This document shows, piece after piece, positions 8,316 through 17,847 of a stretch of 64,000 nt of DNA (positions within the stretch are counted from its first letter, which is position 1; each line of letters begins with the position of its first letter). The DNA comes from Carboxylicivirga mesophila (GTDB taxonomy: Bacteria > Bacteroidota > Bacteroidia > Bacteroidales > Marinilabiliaceae): NCBI RefSeq assembly GCF_018271975.1, contig NZ_JAGUCN010000024.1:16358-80357 (forward strand), read 5' to 3'. The notes beneath the pieces were generated by a model, which was given only the letters and a program-made list of their open reading frames with translations, was not told the DNA's origin and ran no database searches. The position numbers were made by a program, and so were the translations under genes.

Positions 8316-9869
8316 TTATTTGACAGTAATATCTGCCGGTTTCGGAACTACGATCAATTGAAGGCGGTCTGCCACTGACACATAGCGATTATCAGGTATA
8401 ATGAGTAAATATTCCAGAGGAGTAATTTGTTCGTGTGTCACATGTATTTTGTAGGTGCCGGCTGTCAATGCTAATACAAAGTCAGCTGAATCTTTGGTTG
8501 GTTTATAGGAGCCAATTAAATTATCCAATGTATCCGTAACACTTATGTTAGGGCTGAAATCAGGTATCTGCACCTTTCTATCTTTTCGAATACGAATATT
8601 GGCTTTTATAACAGCGGTATATGGTAAGGTTTGGTTAAATACTACCTTGTATATATCATATTTGCCTGCGCCTTCGGGTCTGATGGCAGATACATAAGCA
8701 AACCTTTCATCTTCGACCCACGAAATATTGTAGTTGTGATAGGTGTCGTTAATGGGGTAGCCCATATTGATTGGAGTTCCCCACTCGCGTTTATTAGAAT
8801 CCCAGTCAGCATAAAACAAATCATAACCACCCATCGAACGCAGGTTGTCGGAAGAGAAGTAAATGCGTTGCCCGTTATGTGCCAAAACCGGAAAGTTCTC
8901 ATTGTGTGTAGATGAATTAACCTGTCCCGGCAGTTCGCGGGCTTCACCCCATTCTCCAGTTGGTAATTTTATGGCATAATAAATATCTGTATTGCCTTGC
9001 TGATTTTCTGATGCAAATAGGATGGTATCTTTGCCTGCCGTCATCCACATGCCATATTCCGATCCTTTGGCATCCAATGGCGGACCAAAATTTGCCAATG
9101 GCTCAAAGCGATGATTGCCAATGTAACTGGAATAGCCCATGGTTTCGTCACCTTCGCGGTTATGGAAAGCAAACAATTGTGAACCGTCGGGTGTAATACC
9201 TGCCACCATTTCGTCAAATATTGAGTTAAGCTGCGAACCAATGGTTTTGCCTTTTTCAAAGTTTAGTGCCTGCTTCTCAGCAACACAGATATTGTAATAA
9301 TAGATGCCAGCATAGCTGTTATACCGCTTATCAGAAGAGTAAAAAAGTGATTGTTCATCTGCGCTTATATAAGGGCTGACTTCATTTCGGGTAGTATTTA
9401 TTTCGTTGCCCAGGTTGATAAATTTTACATCCAGAGCATGAGAAATTAGGAGCTTAGCGTTATTGATGTTACTCTTTAGAGTGGTAATTTGCTTCAATAG
9501 GTCGATAGTACTACCAGCAATAGGTTCTATTTCTTGCAAGATTGAATAGGCCTCATCAAACTTATGAGAATGGAACAAAACGAGTGCTTTATTGAATTTA
9601 GCTTCCAGGTTATTGGGCTTTAATTCAAGCAACCTTTCAATGTATGGTAGTGCTTCATCTTTTAGGGTGTTATCTTTAATGTAGCAGCTGATAATCTTTT
9701 CGAGCAGCTCTATGTTATCCTTGTCCTTACGCCATAATCTGCCGTAATCTTTAAGTGCCTTTTCGTAGTTATAATATTTGTAGTAATTATCCGCTCGTTT
9801 TTTATAATTCTGAGCCTGGCATAAGCCGGTTAATGAAGCAATTAGTAAAGCTAATATGGTTGTTTTCAT
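8316..9869 (-). CDS. exported TPR plus PD40 beta-propeller protein
   Basis: A 517-residue exported protein with a signal peptide (about 1-19, cleavage after CQA). Residues about 22-150 are helical TPR-like repeats (YYKYYNYEKALKDYGRLW, LLELKPNNLEAKFNKALVLF). Residues about 165-400 contain PD40/WD40-like blades such as SADEQSLFYSSDKR, TPDGSQLFAFHNREG and AHNGQRIYFSSDNLRSMGGYDLFYADW. The end is beta-rich and ends without an OmpA domain. The domain order resembles the front of PorE/OmpA-type envelope proteins of the type IX secretion system, but the peptidoglycan-binding domain is missing, so a secretion role is only a possibility. Monocistronic by position. Confidence 0.78.
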   Translation of the reverse strand: MKTTILALLIASLTGLCQAQNYKKRADNYYKYYNYEKALKDYGRLWRKDKDNIELLEKIISCYIKDNTLKDEALPYIERLLELKPNNLEAKFNKALVLFHSHKFDEAYSILQEIEPIAGSTIDLLKQITTLKSNINNAKLLISHALDVKFINLGNEINTTRNEVSPYISADEQSLFYSSDKRYNSYAGIYYYNICVAEKQALNFEKGKTIGSQLNSIFDEMVAGITPDGSQLFAFHNREGDETMGYSSYIGNHRFEPLANFGPPLDAKGSEYGMWMTAGKDTILFASENQQGNTDIYYAIKLPTGEWGEARELPGQVNSSTHNENFPVLAHNGQRIYFSSDNLRSMGGYDLFYADWDSNKREWGTPINMGYPINDTYHNYNISWVEDERFAYVSAIRPEGAGKYDIYKVVFNQTLPYTAVIKANIRIRKDRKVQIPDFSPNISVTDTLDNLIGSYKPTKDSADFVLALTAGTYKIHVTHEQITPLEYLLIIPDNRYVSVADRLQLIVVPKPADITVK

Positions 9870-10014
9870 TGGTGGATTCAGTTAATGATTTAAAGAAAGC
9901 AATTTTTAGCAGAATGCTCATGAATTTTTTGATGAATAGTTAAATGTTACTCTCTAACTTTTATACAGGTTGCATGAACAATCACATATTGTACTTGTTA
10001 ATTTGTTAAAATGA

Positions 10015-10770
10015 ATGCCTATCATTATGAAAAGAAGACAATTCATCAGTTTAATTGGTATGGGCACAGCCGCTGCCTGTACGCCCGGTGCTAAAAGCAG
10101 TACAAATTCAAATAATTCAGAGAACAAAATGAAAAGTGCACCTATATCAGGGCATTTCTTTCCAGCCTTGCCTTATAGTTACGATGCACTGGAGCCGCAT
10201 ATAGATGCTACAACCATGGAGCTTCACTACGATAAGCACCATAGAGGGTATTATAAAAAATTCATGGCAGCTATTGATGGTACAGCCTTGGAAACAACAG
10301 CTATGCCAGCCATTTTTGCCGATGTAGCAAAACATGGTGAGGCAATACGCAATAATGGCGGAGGTTACTACAACCATATGTTATTCTGGGAAAACTTAAG
10401 TCCAGAAGGCGGTGAGCCATCGGCCAAATTATTAAGTCATATTGTAAAGGATTTTAAATCGTTTGATGCTTTTAAAGATGTTTTCTTTAAGGCTGCCAAA
10501 ACACAATTTGGTAGTGGCTGGGCCTGGTTAGTCCTAGATGAAGAAAGAAACCTTAAGGTGGTAGCAACACCTAATCAGGATAATCCGTTAATGGATGTTT
10601 CCGATGTAAAAGGTATTCCGTTGTTGACGATAGATGTATGGGAACATGCTTATTATCTTAATTACCAAAATAAACGCGGTGACTATATTAATGCATTTTG
10701 GAATGTGGTTAACTGGAAAGTGGTAAGTAAACGACTAGAAAAGGCTCTTAAAGGAGAATGGCTTGGATAG
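10015..10770 (+). CDS. Fe/Mn superoxide dismutase with Tat-like lipoprotein signal
   Basis: Superoxide dismutase of the iron/manganese family, converting superoxide to oxygen and hydrogen peroxide. Metal ligands are visible: His in MELHYDKHHRGYY, His in GGYYNHMLFW, and Asp and His in TIDVWEHAYYLNYQNKRG. Unusually for a SOD, a leader precedes the domain: MKRRQFISLIGMGTAAACTP has a twin Arg, a hydrophobic stretch and a Cys where a lipobox would be, so the enzyme is likely exported folded by the Tat route and perhaps lipidated. The ATG at 10015 or the one at 10027 (MKRRQF) could start translation; the second gives the tidier signal. A terminator follows. Confidence 0.9.
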   Translation: MPIIMKRRQFISLIGMGTAAACTPGAKSSTNSNNSENKMKSAPISGHFFPALPYSYDALEPHIDATTMELHYDKHHRGYYKKFMAAIDGTALETTAMPAIFADVAKHGEAIRNNGGGYYNHMLFWENLSPEGGEPSAKLLSHIVKDFKSFDAFKDVFFKAAKTQFGSGWAWLVLDEERNLKVVATPNQDNPLMDVSDVKGIPLLTIDVWEHAYYLNYQNKRGDYINAFWNVVNWKVVSKRLEKALKGEWLG

Positions 10771-10793
10771 GTTGTTTTTCGATATTTTTTAAC

Positions 10794-10822
10794 AAGCCCT
10801 TTTTCTTTGAAAAGGGCTTTTG
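10794..10822 (+). terminator. terminator after the superoxide dismutase gene
   Basis: 10-bp stem (10794-10803 with 10810-10819) with a 6-nt loop, followed by a short T tract. It ends 27 bp before the next start codon. Confidence 0.7.
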
Positions 10823-10848
10823 TTATTTTTAGGGTTCAATTTCCACAA

Positions 10849-11439
10849 ATGAAGAAGATACTCATCATATATGCACATCCAATAGAACATAAATCGCGCG
10901 TTAACCGGCAGCTGATTAGTGCAGTAGAAGGGATAGAGCATGTTACTGTCAATAATTTATATGAGAAATATCCCGATTTTTTCATTGATGTAAAGTATGA
11001 ACAGGAGTTATTATTAGAGCATGATATAATTATCTGGCACCATCCTTTATATTGGTACAGTGCTCCAGCTTTGTTGAAAGAATGGTTTGATTTGGTGCTG
11101 GAACATGGTTTTGCTTATGGACGCGAAGGGAAAGCTTTAAAAGGTAAGTGGGCTATTAACAGCATTACAACGGGAGGGCAGCAGGAAACCTATCAATCAG
11201 ATGGTTTAAACAGGTACGATATCAAACAGTTTTTATTACCTTACGAGCAATCAGCCTATTTGTGTAGGATGAAGTACCTTTCCCCCTTTGTAGTATTCGG
11301 TTCACATTTGCTTAATGAATCCGAAATAGACAAAAAAGTAGTTGCATACGTCAAGTTAATAAAAGGCTTGCGTGATGATGAATTTACTATAAGTACTCTT
11401 CAATCGCGGAAGATTGTTAATGAGCTTTTGCAAGAATAG
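10849..11439 (+). CDS. kefF: NAD(P)H oxidoreductase, KefF-like (flavodoxin_2 fold)
   Basis: Soluble FMN-dependent quinone-reductase-like protein of 196 residues. The start chosen is the ATG at 10849 (MKKILIIYAHP), which opens the flavodoxin strand; the upstream TTG extension runs through the previous terminator. Features are YAHPIEHKSRVNR, DIIIWHHPLYWYSAPALLKEWFD and the nucleotide/flavin region TTGGQQETYQ. The next gene, 30 bp downstream, encodes a CPA2 antiporter with a TrkA-N domain, so this is probably its ancillary subunit, as KefF is for KefC. In E. coli that pair protects against electrophiles by potassium efflux; the same role here is inferred. Confidence 0.78.
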   Translation: MKKILIIYAHPIEHKSRVNRQLISAVEGIEHVTVNNLYEKYPDFFIDVKYEQELLLEHDIIIWHHPLYWYSAPALLKEWFDLVLEHGFAYGREGKALKGKWAINSITTGGQQETYQSDGLNRYDIKQFLLPYEQSAYLCRMKYLSPFVVFGSHLLNESEIDKKVVAYVKLIKGLRDDEFTISTLQSRKIVNELLQE

Positions 11440-11469
11440 AACTGATTTAATCACCACTAAATATTATGC

Positions 11470-13359
11470 ATGCACCTGGACGAAATATTTTTTAGAATTA
11501 TGATTTACCTGCTGGCAGCTGTTGTGTCAGTGCCCATTGCAAAAAAAATAGGTCTGGGCTCTGTGCTTGGTTATTTGATTGCAGGTATTGTCATTGGTCC
11601 TTTTGCTTTGGGCCTTGTGGGGAGTGAGGGCGAAGGTGTGATGCATATCGCTGAGTTTGGAGTTGTTATTATGCTCTTTATTGTTGGTTTGGAGTTACAT
11701 CCCGGCATGTTATGGCGTATGAAACGGCTGATTTTCGGATTAGGGGGGATGCAAATTGGTTTCACAGCTTTAGTATTTGCCTTAATTACAGCCCTTTTTT
11801 GGCTGGATACAGCTCAGGCCATTACTACGGGCCTTATCTTAGCTCTATCATCTACAGCGATAGTTTTACAGACACTGACGGAAAAAGGTATGCTGCAAAC
11901 CAGAGGTGGGCGACATAGTTTTTCGGTATTGTTGATGCAGGATATTTCTGTTGTACCGATTTTTGCCATTATTGCTTTACTGGCCAATCAGGTGGTTACA
12001 GACTCAACAACTGTTGAAACTGCAGATGCCGTCAGTGGATGGTACCAGTTGTTGATTATTTTGGCAGCAGTAGCAACCATCATCATCGGCGGGCGATATT
12101 TGGCAAATTATATCTTTAAGTTCATTGCTGAAACAGGATTGCGCGAACTTTTTACCGCCACGGCACTCTTATTGGTTATTGGTATTGCTGTGTTTATGGA
12201 TGCAGTTGGCCTTTCGCCTGCTTTAGGAACTTTCCTGGCTGGTGTTGTTCTGGCTAATAGTGAGTATCGTTATGAACTGGAGAATAACCTTGAACCGTTT
12301 AAGGGATTATTATTAGGGGTGTTCTTTATTTCAGTAGGGGCCAGCATCAATTTTCATTTACTTCTCAATCACTGGATGCTGATATTGGTGATTCTGACGA
12401 TATTGGTTAGCGTAAAGCTGATTATTTTATGGGCACTCGGCAGGCTATTCAAGCTGGAGCAATCACATAATATGTTGTTTACTTTTAGTTTGGCTCAGGC
12501 CGGCGAGTTTGGCTTTGTATTAATCACTTTTGCCACCCAAAGTGGCGTATACGATGAATTTACTTCAGGCATATTGCTGATTGTTGTGGCTTTATCGATG
12601 CTGATTACACCAGTTTTGTTTATTATTAATGAGCAAGTGATACAACCCAGGTTGATCAAATCATCCAAACATGATGAAGATGAAGTTGAGGATAATGGCC
12701 ACCCGGTAATTATTGCAGGATTTGGGCGCTTTGGCCAGGTGCTTGGGCGCTTTCTTAATGCCAATGGTATAAAACTCACCATTATCGATAACAATCCCCA
12801 TAATGTGCAATACTTAAAAAAGTTTGGATATAAGGTCTATTTTGGAGACATAACCCGAAGAGATATGCTGGAAGCCGCAGGTGCCGGCCATGCCAAGGTA
12901 CTCGCCATAACAATGAGCGAACGGGATCAGATAGATAAACTGGTAGCTTTGGCACAAAAGCATTATCCAAACCTTAAACTAATTGTAAGGGCTGTTGATG
13001 TGGCCCATGAGTTGGCGCTACAAAACATTGGTGTGGATGGTCATCGACAGGCTATTTTTGATTCGGCCATTGAACTAGGTACAAGTGCACTGGTTACTAT
13101 GGGACATAGTAATCATCAAAGCTACCGTTCGGCATTAACCTTTAAGCATCTCGATAAGCGCTTTATGAAGAATCTTCAGCAGCGTTATTCAATTGATGAT
13201 CCTCACTTTTTAATGGAGACTAAGAAGTTTGCTGAGCACCTTGAGAATATACTTCTTATGCAGCAGAAACACCCTTATCAGGAGATGGATTGTGCCTGGG
13301 ATACGGATTCACTAATTGAAGAGGCACGCGAATATAATGAACAAATAGAGGGTAAATAG
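11470..13359 (+). CDS. CPA2 monovalent cation:proton antiporter, KefB/KefC-like
   Basis: Inner-membrane antiporter, 629 residues. The N-terminal ~390 residues are a CPA2 exchanger core of about 12-13 helices, with GSVLGYLIAGIVIGP, STAIVLQTLTEKG and GLSPALGTFLAGVVLANSEY. A cytoplasmic TrkA-N (RCK) domain follows, with the Rossmann motif IIAGFGRFGQVLGRFL (about 415-430) and TIIDNNPHNVQYLKKFGYKVYFGD. A helical C-terminal tail of about 80 residues ends the protein. Residues HGFAYGRE in the upstream KefF-like partner and the gene order support a Kef-type K+/H+ exchanger gated by nucleotides or thiol adducts. Exact ion is inferred. Confidence 0.87.
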   Translation: MHLDEIFFRIMIYLLAAVVSVPIAKKIGLGSVLGYLIAGIVIGPFALGLVGSEGEGVMHIAEFGVVIMLFIVGLELHPGMLWRMKRLIFGLGGMQIGFTALVFALITALFWLDTAQAITTGLILALSSTAIVLQTLTEKGMLQTRGGRHSFSVLLMQDISVVPIFAIIALLANQVVTDSTTVETADAVSGWYQLLIILAAVATIIIGGRYLANYIFKFIAETGLRELFTATALLLVIGIAVFMDAVGLSPALGTFLAGVVLANSEYRYELENNLEPFKGLLLGVFFISVGASINFHLLLNHWMLILVILTILVSVKLIILWALGRLFKLEQSHNMLFTFSLAQAGEFGFVLITFATQSGVYDEFTSGILLIVVALSMLITPVLFIINEQVIQPRLIKSSKHDEDEVEDNGHPVIIAGFGRFGQVLGRFLNANGIKLTIIDNNPHNVQYLKKFGYKVYFGDITRRDMLEAAGAGHAKVLAITMSERDQIDKLVALAQKHYPNLKLIVRAVDVAHELALQNIGVDGHRQAIFDSAIELGTSALVTMGHSNHQSYRSALTFKHLDKRFMKNLQQRYSIDDPHFLMETKKFAEHLENILLMQQKHPYQEMDCAWDTDSLIEEAREYNEQIEGK

Positions 13360-13414
13360 TTGCAGAGGCTTATTTTGGTATGATAATTGCGTTCATTTCG
13401 TAAAATGAGGGCAT

Positions 13415-13540
13415 ATGAGAAGTAAGGAGAGTTATCAAATTATCAAAGATGTAGCTGTAGAAATGATCCTTGTTTTATTGATTTCATTCATAGCTGCTTT
13501 AGTTTTTTATATTACTATAATAAAAAACGTTCCTTTTTAA
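13415..13540 (+). CDS. small single-span membrane protein, 41 aa
   Basis: A short open frame, ATG at 13415 and TAA at 13538-13540. It encodes a charged N terminus (MRSKESYQIIKDVAVE) followed by one strongly hydrophobic helix (MILVLLISFIAALVFYITII) and a basic end KNVPF. It lies 55 bp after the Kef-like antiporter and before the shared terminator at 13578. It could be a small regulatory subunit or the last gene of that operon. No family is recognised. The combination of an amphipathic start and a clean helix makes it more credible than a random short frame, but nothing else supports it. Confidence 0.45.
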   Translation: MRSKESYQIIKDVAVEMILVLLISFIAALVFYITIIKNVPF

Positions 13541-13577
13541 TATTCTGAATTACCTATATTACATTCATGTAAAACTA

Positions 13578-13611
13578 AGCAGGGGCTGTTTGAAAGCCCC
13601 TGCTTTTTTTA
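13578..13611 (+). terminator. terminator between convergent Kef-like and DUF418 genes
   Basis: 10-bp GC-rich stem (13578-13587 with 13595-13604), 7-nt loop, followed by eight Ts that overlap the end of the minus-strand DUF418 gene. Confidence 0.85.
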
Positions 13612-14778
13612 TTTCCTGGTACCAATCCAGGTTAATTTGTGCCAGATGCCTTCAAGAGGTCCATGCTTATAATGTTTCGCCCACCAGTGACAGAAAATGC
13701 CTGTAAAAGCGGTGAGTAGAATAGCAATTAAGAAACTGTAAGTAGCACCTGTGTATTGGTATAGAGCCAATCCATACCCATAATAAATACTTGAGCCTAA
13801 TACTGACTGCATCATGTAATTGCTTAAGCTCATTTTGCCCAATGGTGCAAAAAGCATCAGGAAACCTTGCCATCTGCCTTTTTGAAAGAGAAGCGTAATG
13901 CCAGAAACCCATACCAGCATTAAGGCAATGTCGGTCCACGGAGTAAACATGGTCATCACTGAACGTTCAATAGCTGCGCTTTCAATCCAACCAGGTAAAA
14001 CGATTCGTATTGGATATAAAATAATAAAGGCCATAGTAGCTGCTATCAGAACTTTCTTCCAGAATTTATTTGTGGTCTCAGTGTTGACAAATAGCTGTTT
14101 TCGACCAGCAACTATTCCAAATAAAAACATAGCGAAAATAATAAAGAAGCGACCATTTTCCCAGTTCCAGAGCAATACAGCCTTTTTTCCATTTGTAATA
14201 TTACCTACCCAGGTGTTAATGATTGAGCTTTCCGGTATATACTCCTGCATCTTTCCAAAATAGGTCCATGAAACAGGATTGCTGATCTCCATTGTCGGGT
14301 TTTGAATAGCTTGAATTAAACCCATCCACTCTAATGGTTGTAGCAGCATAACAATGGCTATACCAACCAAAACTTTATTAGGAAAGTTAGCTAAGGGAAT
14401 TAGTAGGAAACCAATGACCGCATAAATAGTTAAAATATCGCCTTGGAAGAATAGAGAGTTTAGCATGCCAAAGGCAAATAAAATCACCAGTCGCCAGGCG
14501 AAGCGCCCCCTGAAATCTTTTCCTTTCAGCTGTTGATTATTGGACTGTATGAAAAATGTTAGCCCAAACAGTAAGGCAAATATGGAGTATGATTTACTTG
14601 CGAACAGAAAGAATAAAGTATCCCAGATTGTTTGATCAAGTTTCACCATCCATTCGGGCAAATCGGGCGGTAAAAAATAAAAATCGAAATGTTCGAGGTT
14701 GTGCAGTAGCATGATAGCTACGATGGCAAAGCCTCTGAGTGCATCAATTACGTGCAGGCGTTGAATTTGAGGTTTCAT
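13609..14778 (-). CDS. DUF418 family multi-pass membrane protein
   Basis: Inner-membrane protein of 389 residues from the ATG at 14778 (MKPQIQRLHVIDALRGFAIV); an ATG 60 bp further upstream is possible but adds an unlikely 20-residue extension. The opening IDALRGFAIVAIMLLHN is shared with DUF418 and related acyltransferase-like membrane proteins. Roughly ten hydrophobic helices follow, and the C-terminal DUF418 block is recognisable (PLGKMSLSNYMMQSVLGSSIYYGYGLALY, then WWAKHYKHGPLEGIWHKLTW). Function is not established; proteins of this type are suspected acyl or envelope-lipid modifying enzymes. Confidence 0.85.
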   Translation of the reverse strand: MKPQIQRLHVIDALRGFAIVAIMLLHNLEHFDFYFLPPDLPEWMVKLDQTIWDTLFFLFASKSYSIFALLFGLTFFIQSNNQQLKGKDFRGRFAWRLVILFAFGMLNSLFFQGDILTIYAVIGFLLIPLANFPNKVLVGIAIVMLLQPLEWMGLIQAIQNPTMEISNPVSWTYFGKMQEYIPESSIINTWVGNITNGKKAVLLWNWENGRFFIIFAMFLFGIVAGRKQLFVNTETTNKFWKKVLIAATMAFIILYPIRIVLPGWIESAAIERSVMTMFTPWTDIALMLVWVSGITLLFQKGRWQGFLMLFAPLGKMSLSNYMMQSVLGSSIYYGYGLALYQYTGATYSFLIAILLTAFTGIFCHWWAKHYKHGPLEGIWHKLTWIGTRK

Positions 14779-14979
14779 ATTAATTTGTTTGTGTAAGGTT
14801 TTAGATTGTAAACGTAATAAAACGAAGTCAATTAGCAAGATATCAAAAATCTAATTTGTTAAGAGTAGTGAGAGTAATGTATACAGAAACGTTATTGCGC
14901 TTTTTTGTATATTTACCGATGGAAAACAATTTATTCTTGCTGGAAAATTAGGGTGGCAAGAATAGCAAACTTTGGACGA

Positions 14980-15768
14980 ATGAAAAATTTATTAAGTGTG
15001 GCTTTATTAAGCCTGACAATGGTTCTTTTCTCTTGTTCTGATGATAACAAGCAGGCAAGATTATCAATCCGTTTAACCGATGCTCCTGGTGATTATCAAG
15101 AGGTATTAATTGATGTGCAGGATGTAATGATTAATGTTTCTGGAGATGAAAACAATGGCTGGCAATCACTATCAAGTACACAAAAAGGAGTGTATAACTT
15201 ACTTGATTTTACTAATGGTATGGATACGCTGTTAGTTGACGAATTTCTGCCTGCTGGCAAAATTTCACAGATGCGACTGGTATTAGGAGACAAGAATCAA
15301 GTAAAGATTGATGGTAAGTATTATCCCATAGAAACTCCTTCGGCTCAGCAATCCGGATTAAAGTTTAACATCCATGCCGACTTAAAGGATGGTATAACCT
15401 ATAAGTTATGGATTGATTTTGATGCAGGACGTTCGATTGTTGCTAAAGGTAATGGTGGGTATTCACTTAAGCCAGTCATTAGAACTTTTACAGAGGCTAC
15501 CAGTGGTGCCATTAAAGGAAGCGTAATGCCAGTGGAAGCCACGCCTTATATTATGGCTGTTACCGCTGACGAAGAAGATACAGTTGGAACTTATGCTGAT
15601 GCTGAGACTGGTTTCTTTATGTTGAGAGGGGTGGAGCCCGGTAGCTATACAATCACAGTACAACCAGCAGAAGGTTATCAGGAAACAACGCTTGAAGATG
15701 TGAAGGTTGAATTGGGGCAGGTTACTGAACTTGAAACAATCACTATTGAAGAAGTTGTAGCTGAATAA
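14980..15768 (+). CDS. DUF4382 lipoprotein
   Basis: A 262-residue lipoprotein from the ATG at 14980; an in-frame upstream ATG at 14905 would only place extra residues before a good signal peptide. The signal ends LFSCSDDN, followed by a DUF4382 domain: ARLSIRLTDAPGDYQEVLIDVQDVMINV, then GVYNLLDFTNGMDTLLVDEFLPAGKI. The C-terminal ~85 residues (GAIKGSVMPVEATPYIMAV to YTITVQPAEGYQETTLEDVKVELG) form a carboxypeptidase-regulatory-like Ig fold. Both domains are typical of Bacteroidota surface or periplasmic proteins with unknown ligands. A related lipoprotein occurs at 44850. Confidence 0.82.
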   Translation: MKNLLSVALLSLTMVLFSCSDDNKQARLSIRLTDAPGDYQEVLIDVQDVMINVSGDENNGWQSLSSTQKGVYNLLDFTNGMDTLLVDEFLPAGKISQMRLVLGDKNQVKIDGKYYPIETPSAQQSGLKFNIHADLKDGITYKLWIDFDAGRSIVAKGNGGYSLKPVIRTFTEATSGAIKGSVMPVEATPYIMAVTADEEDTVGTYADAETGFFMLRGVEPGSYTITVQPAEGYQETTLEDVKVELGQVTELETITIEEVVAE

Positions 15769-15791
15769 GGAAAATTTAATATCAAAAAATA

Positions 15792-15820
15792 AAAGGACCG
15801 CCGATGAGCGGTCCTTTATT
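15792..15820. terminator. bidirectional terminator between DUF4382 and tpiA
   Basis: Perfect 10-bp stem (15792-15801 with 15808-15817), 6-nt loop. U-rich tracts lie on both sides, so it can serve both convergent genes. Confidence 0.75.
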
Positions 15821-15853
15821 CTGAAAAACTATTTTGAGCTTATTATACTCTTA

Positions 15854-16609
15854 TTAAAATGCGGCGATAATTCCGTGAAAATCTTCAGCTTTCAACGAAG
15901 CACCACCAATTAAACCTCCATCTACGTCTGGGTTTGCGAATAATTCCTTGGCATTTGAAGGCTTACAGCTTCCACCATAAAGGATGCTTGTTTCATTAGC
16001 AACTTCAGCACCGTATTTGTTAGCTAAAGTTTGACGAATGAAAGCATGAATTTCTTGAGCTTGCTCTGGAGAAGCAGTTTTACCTGTTCCAATAGCCCAT
16101 ACTGGTTCATATGCCAATACAACTTTACCGAATTCTTCTGCTGAAAGATGGAATAAAGCTTCTTCGATTTGCTCTTTAACAACCTCAAAATGCTTACCAG
16201 ATTCACGCTCCTCTAATACTTCGCCAATACAGAAAATTGGTGTCAGGCCATTAGCTAAAGTTAAATCTGTTTTTTCTTTTAAAATGGCATTTGTTTCACC
16301 ATAGTAAGCACGTCTTTCTGAGTGCCCCAGAATAACGTACTGCGCACCAGTTGACTTCACCATTGAAGCTGATACTTCACCAGTGTAAGCACCGCTTACC
16401 TTATCAGAACAGTTCTGAGCTGCAACGCCTACTAATTCTGCGTCAACAGTTTTAACGACTTCAGTCAGGTGAATAAATGGTGCACCCAATACAACTTGAC
16501 AATTAGGCTTGTTGGCCTTCAAGATTTCGTTCACTTCTTTGGCTAATGCCACACCTTCTTCTAAGGTGTTGTTCATTTTCCAGTTCCCTGCAACAATGTT
16601 TTGTCTCAT
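15854..16609 (-). CDS. tpiA: triosephosphate isomerase
   Basis: Cytoplasmic glycolytic enzyme interconverting dihydroxyacetone phosphate and glyceraldehyde 3-phosphate. Full length at 251 residues. All signatures are present: GNWKMN at the N terminus (catalytic Lys), ILGHSERR (electrophilic His), [16 protein letters not shown] (catalytic Glu and the flexible loop), [10 protein letters not shown] and [15 protein letters not shown] (phosphate-binding loops). It is the last gene of a minus-strand operon with a DoxX/BT_3928-type membrane protein and DUF1599, a gene order common in Bacteroidales. Confidence 0.97.
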   Translation of the reverse strand: MRQNIVAGNWKMNNTLEEGVALAKEVNEILKANKPNCQVVLGAPFIHLTEVVKTVDAELVGVAAQNCSDKVSGAYTGEVSASMVKSTGAQYVILGHSERRAYYGETNAILKEKTDLTLANGLTPIFCIGEVLEERESGKHFEVVKEQIEEALFHLSAEEFGKVVLAYEPVWAIGTGKTASPEQAQEIHAFIRQTLANKYGAEVANETSILYGGSCKPSNAKELFANPDVDGGLIGGASLKAEDFHGIIAAF

Positions 16610-16625
16610 TGATAAAAATTTAAGT

Positions 16626-17834
16626 TTATTTGAATTTGTATATGATAATGATTAACCCTGTTATAACTGATAAGCATAGCCAAAGCCATATTTTATCATG
16701 GGCCCTTTGCATTGACTGAATCGATTGTGAAAGTGGATTCTTTAAGGTTTCTGCATCGGGTAGTTGGGTGTAGCTGTATTTTGCAATAATTGTACCCTTT
16801 TGAATAATAACTAAACCAGGATTGGCTCTGATAATGGTTTTAAGGGTGGTTTCATCACATTGGGCATATTCAAAGGCAGCCTGATGCGCCATATCAAATT
16901 TGTAGCAATCCTCCGTTAATGAAGCTGTGGCCAAGTAAAAATAGCTACCGTGTTTTTGAGCTACACTTTTAATATTGATAAACTGTTGGATATTATCTGT
17001 TGATGTATTTTCTACTTTAGGCGCCACCATCAAAAATACTGGCTTCTCATTATTAATAATGGCATCAGTAATGTCGTCTCCTTCAGTAGAAGTAAAATGT
17101 AAGGCCGTAACAGGCGGTTGATAACCTTCGCGAATTATTTTTGTTTTGCTATCGATAAAAATCCAGGTACTGTCGTTATACGGATAATCGTCAACACCAA
17201 ATTCTTTTCTTTCTCCTTCTTTCTCCAGTATGAATGTAGTTTCGTATTCACCTTCATCGGCCCCTTCAGGTATGCTCATTTTTTCAGGTATGTTAGCGCC
17301 AATGTGGTAAGGCCTGAAATCAAGAAGAGGCAAGTAATACATGCTATACACAGAGATGCCAATGATAAAAAGAAGTCCGGTACTGGTCAGTAGAAATTGG
17401 CGCCCGCCAGACAAATTAGACTTATAATCATTTCTTCTGTAGTAGACAATTATACTGAATGGAAGAATGATAAGGTTTTTGCTTAATGTTTCCCAGTTGC
17501 TGAGCTTGATGGCATCGCCAAAGCACCCGCAATCCGAGACCGGTTCAAATATAGCTATGAAAAAAGTGATGATAGTAAACCCAGCCATAAAGAGCAATGC
17601 TGGCAAGGCTACTCGCTTTAATCTGAAGCCGAGTAGTAAGTGAAAACCCAAAATAAACTCAATAGATGACAAAGCAATTGATAAGATGATGGAAATTCCA
17701 TCACTGTTATGTATTCCTATAAATTCAAGGTATTCGGCTATTTTTATAGCACTTCCTTTGGGGTCAATAGCTTTAACGAACCCTGAAAAAACAAATACTG
17801 CCCCTGTTAGAAGGCGACTTATCAGCTTGAGCAT
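16626..17834 (-). CDS. DoxX/MauE-like membrane protein with thioredoxin-like domain (BT_3928 type)
   Basis: A 402-residue membrane protein. Residues 1-150 carry four helices of the DoxX/MauE class ([23 protein letters not shown] at the start) with a Cys pair in [18 protein letters not shown], a pattern seen in membrane redox partners. After a further helix comes an extracytoplasmic region ending in a thioredoxin-like fold ([11 protein letters not shown], then [22 protein letters not shown]) that lacks a CxxC. A final helix closes the protein. Sits between DUF1599 (13 bp upstream) and tpiA (16 bp downstream). A role in redox or metal handling in the envelope is a guess based on the domains. 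Confidence 0.75.
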   Translation of the reverse strand: MLKLISRLLTGAVFVFSGFVKAIDPKGSAIKIAEYLEFIGIHNSDGISIILSIALSSIEFILGFHLLLGFRLKRVALPALLFMAGFTIITFFIAIFEPVSDCGCFGDAIKLSNWETLSKNLIILPFSIIVYYRRNDYKSNLSGGRQFLLTSTGLLFIIGISVYSMYYLPLLDFRPYHIGANIPEKMSIPEGADEGEYETTFILEKEGERKEFGVDDYPYNDSTWIFIDSKTKIIREGYQPPVTALHFTSTEGDDITDAIINNEKPVFLMVAPKVENTSTDNIQQFINIKSVAQKHGSYFYLATASLTEDCYKFDMAHQAAFEYAQCDETTLKTIIRANPGLVIIQKGTIIAKYSYTQLPDAETLKNPLSQSIQSMQRAHDKIWLWLCLSVITGLIIIIYKFK

Positions 17835-17847
17835 CTAATTATGGTGT

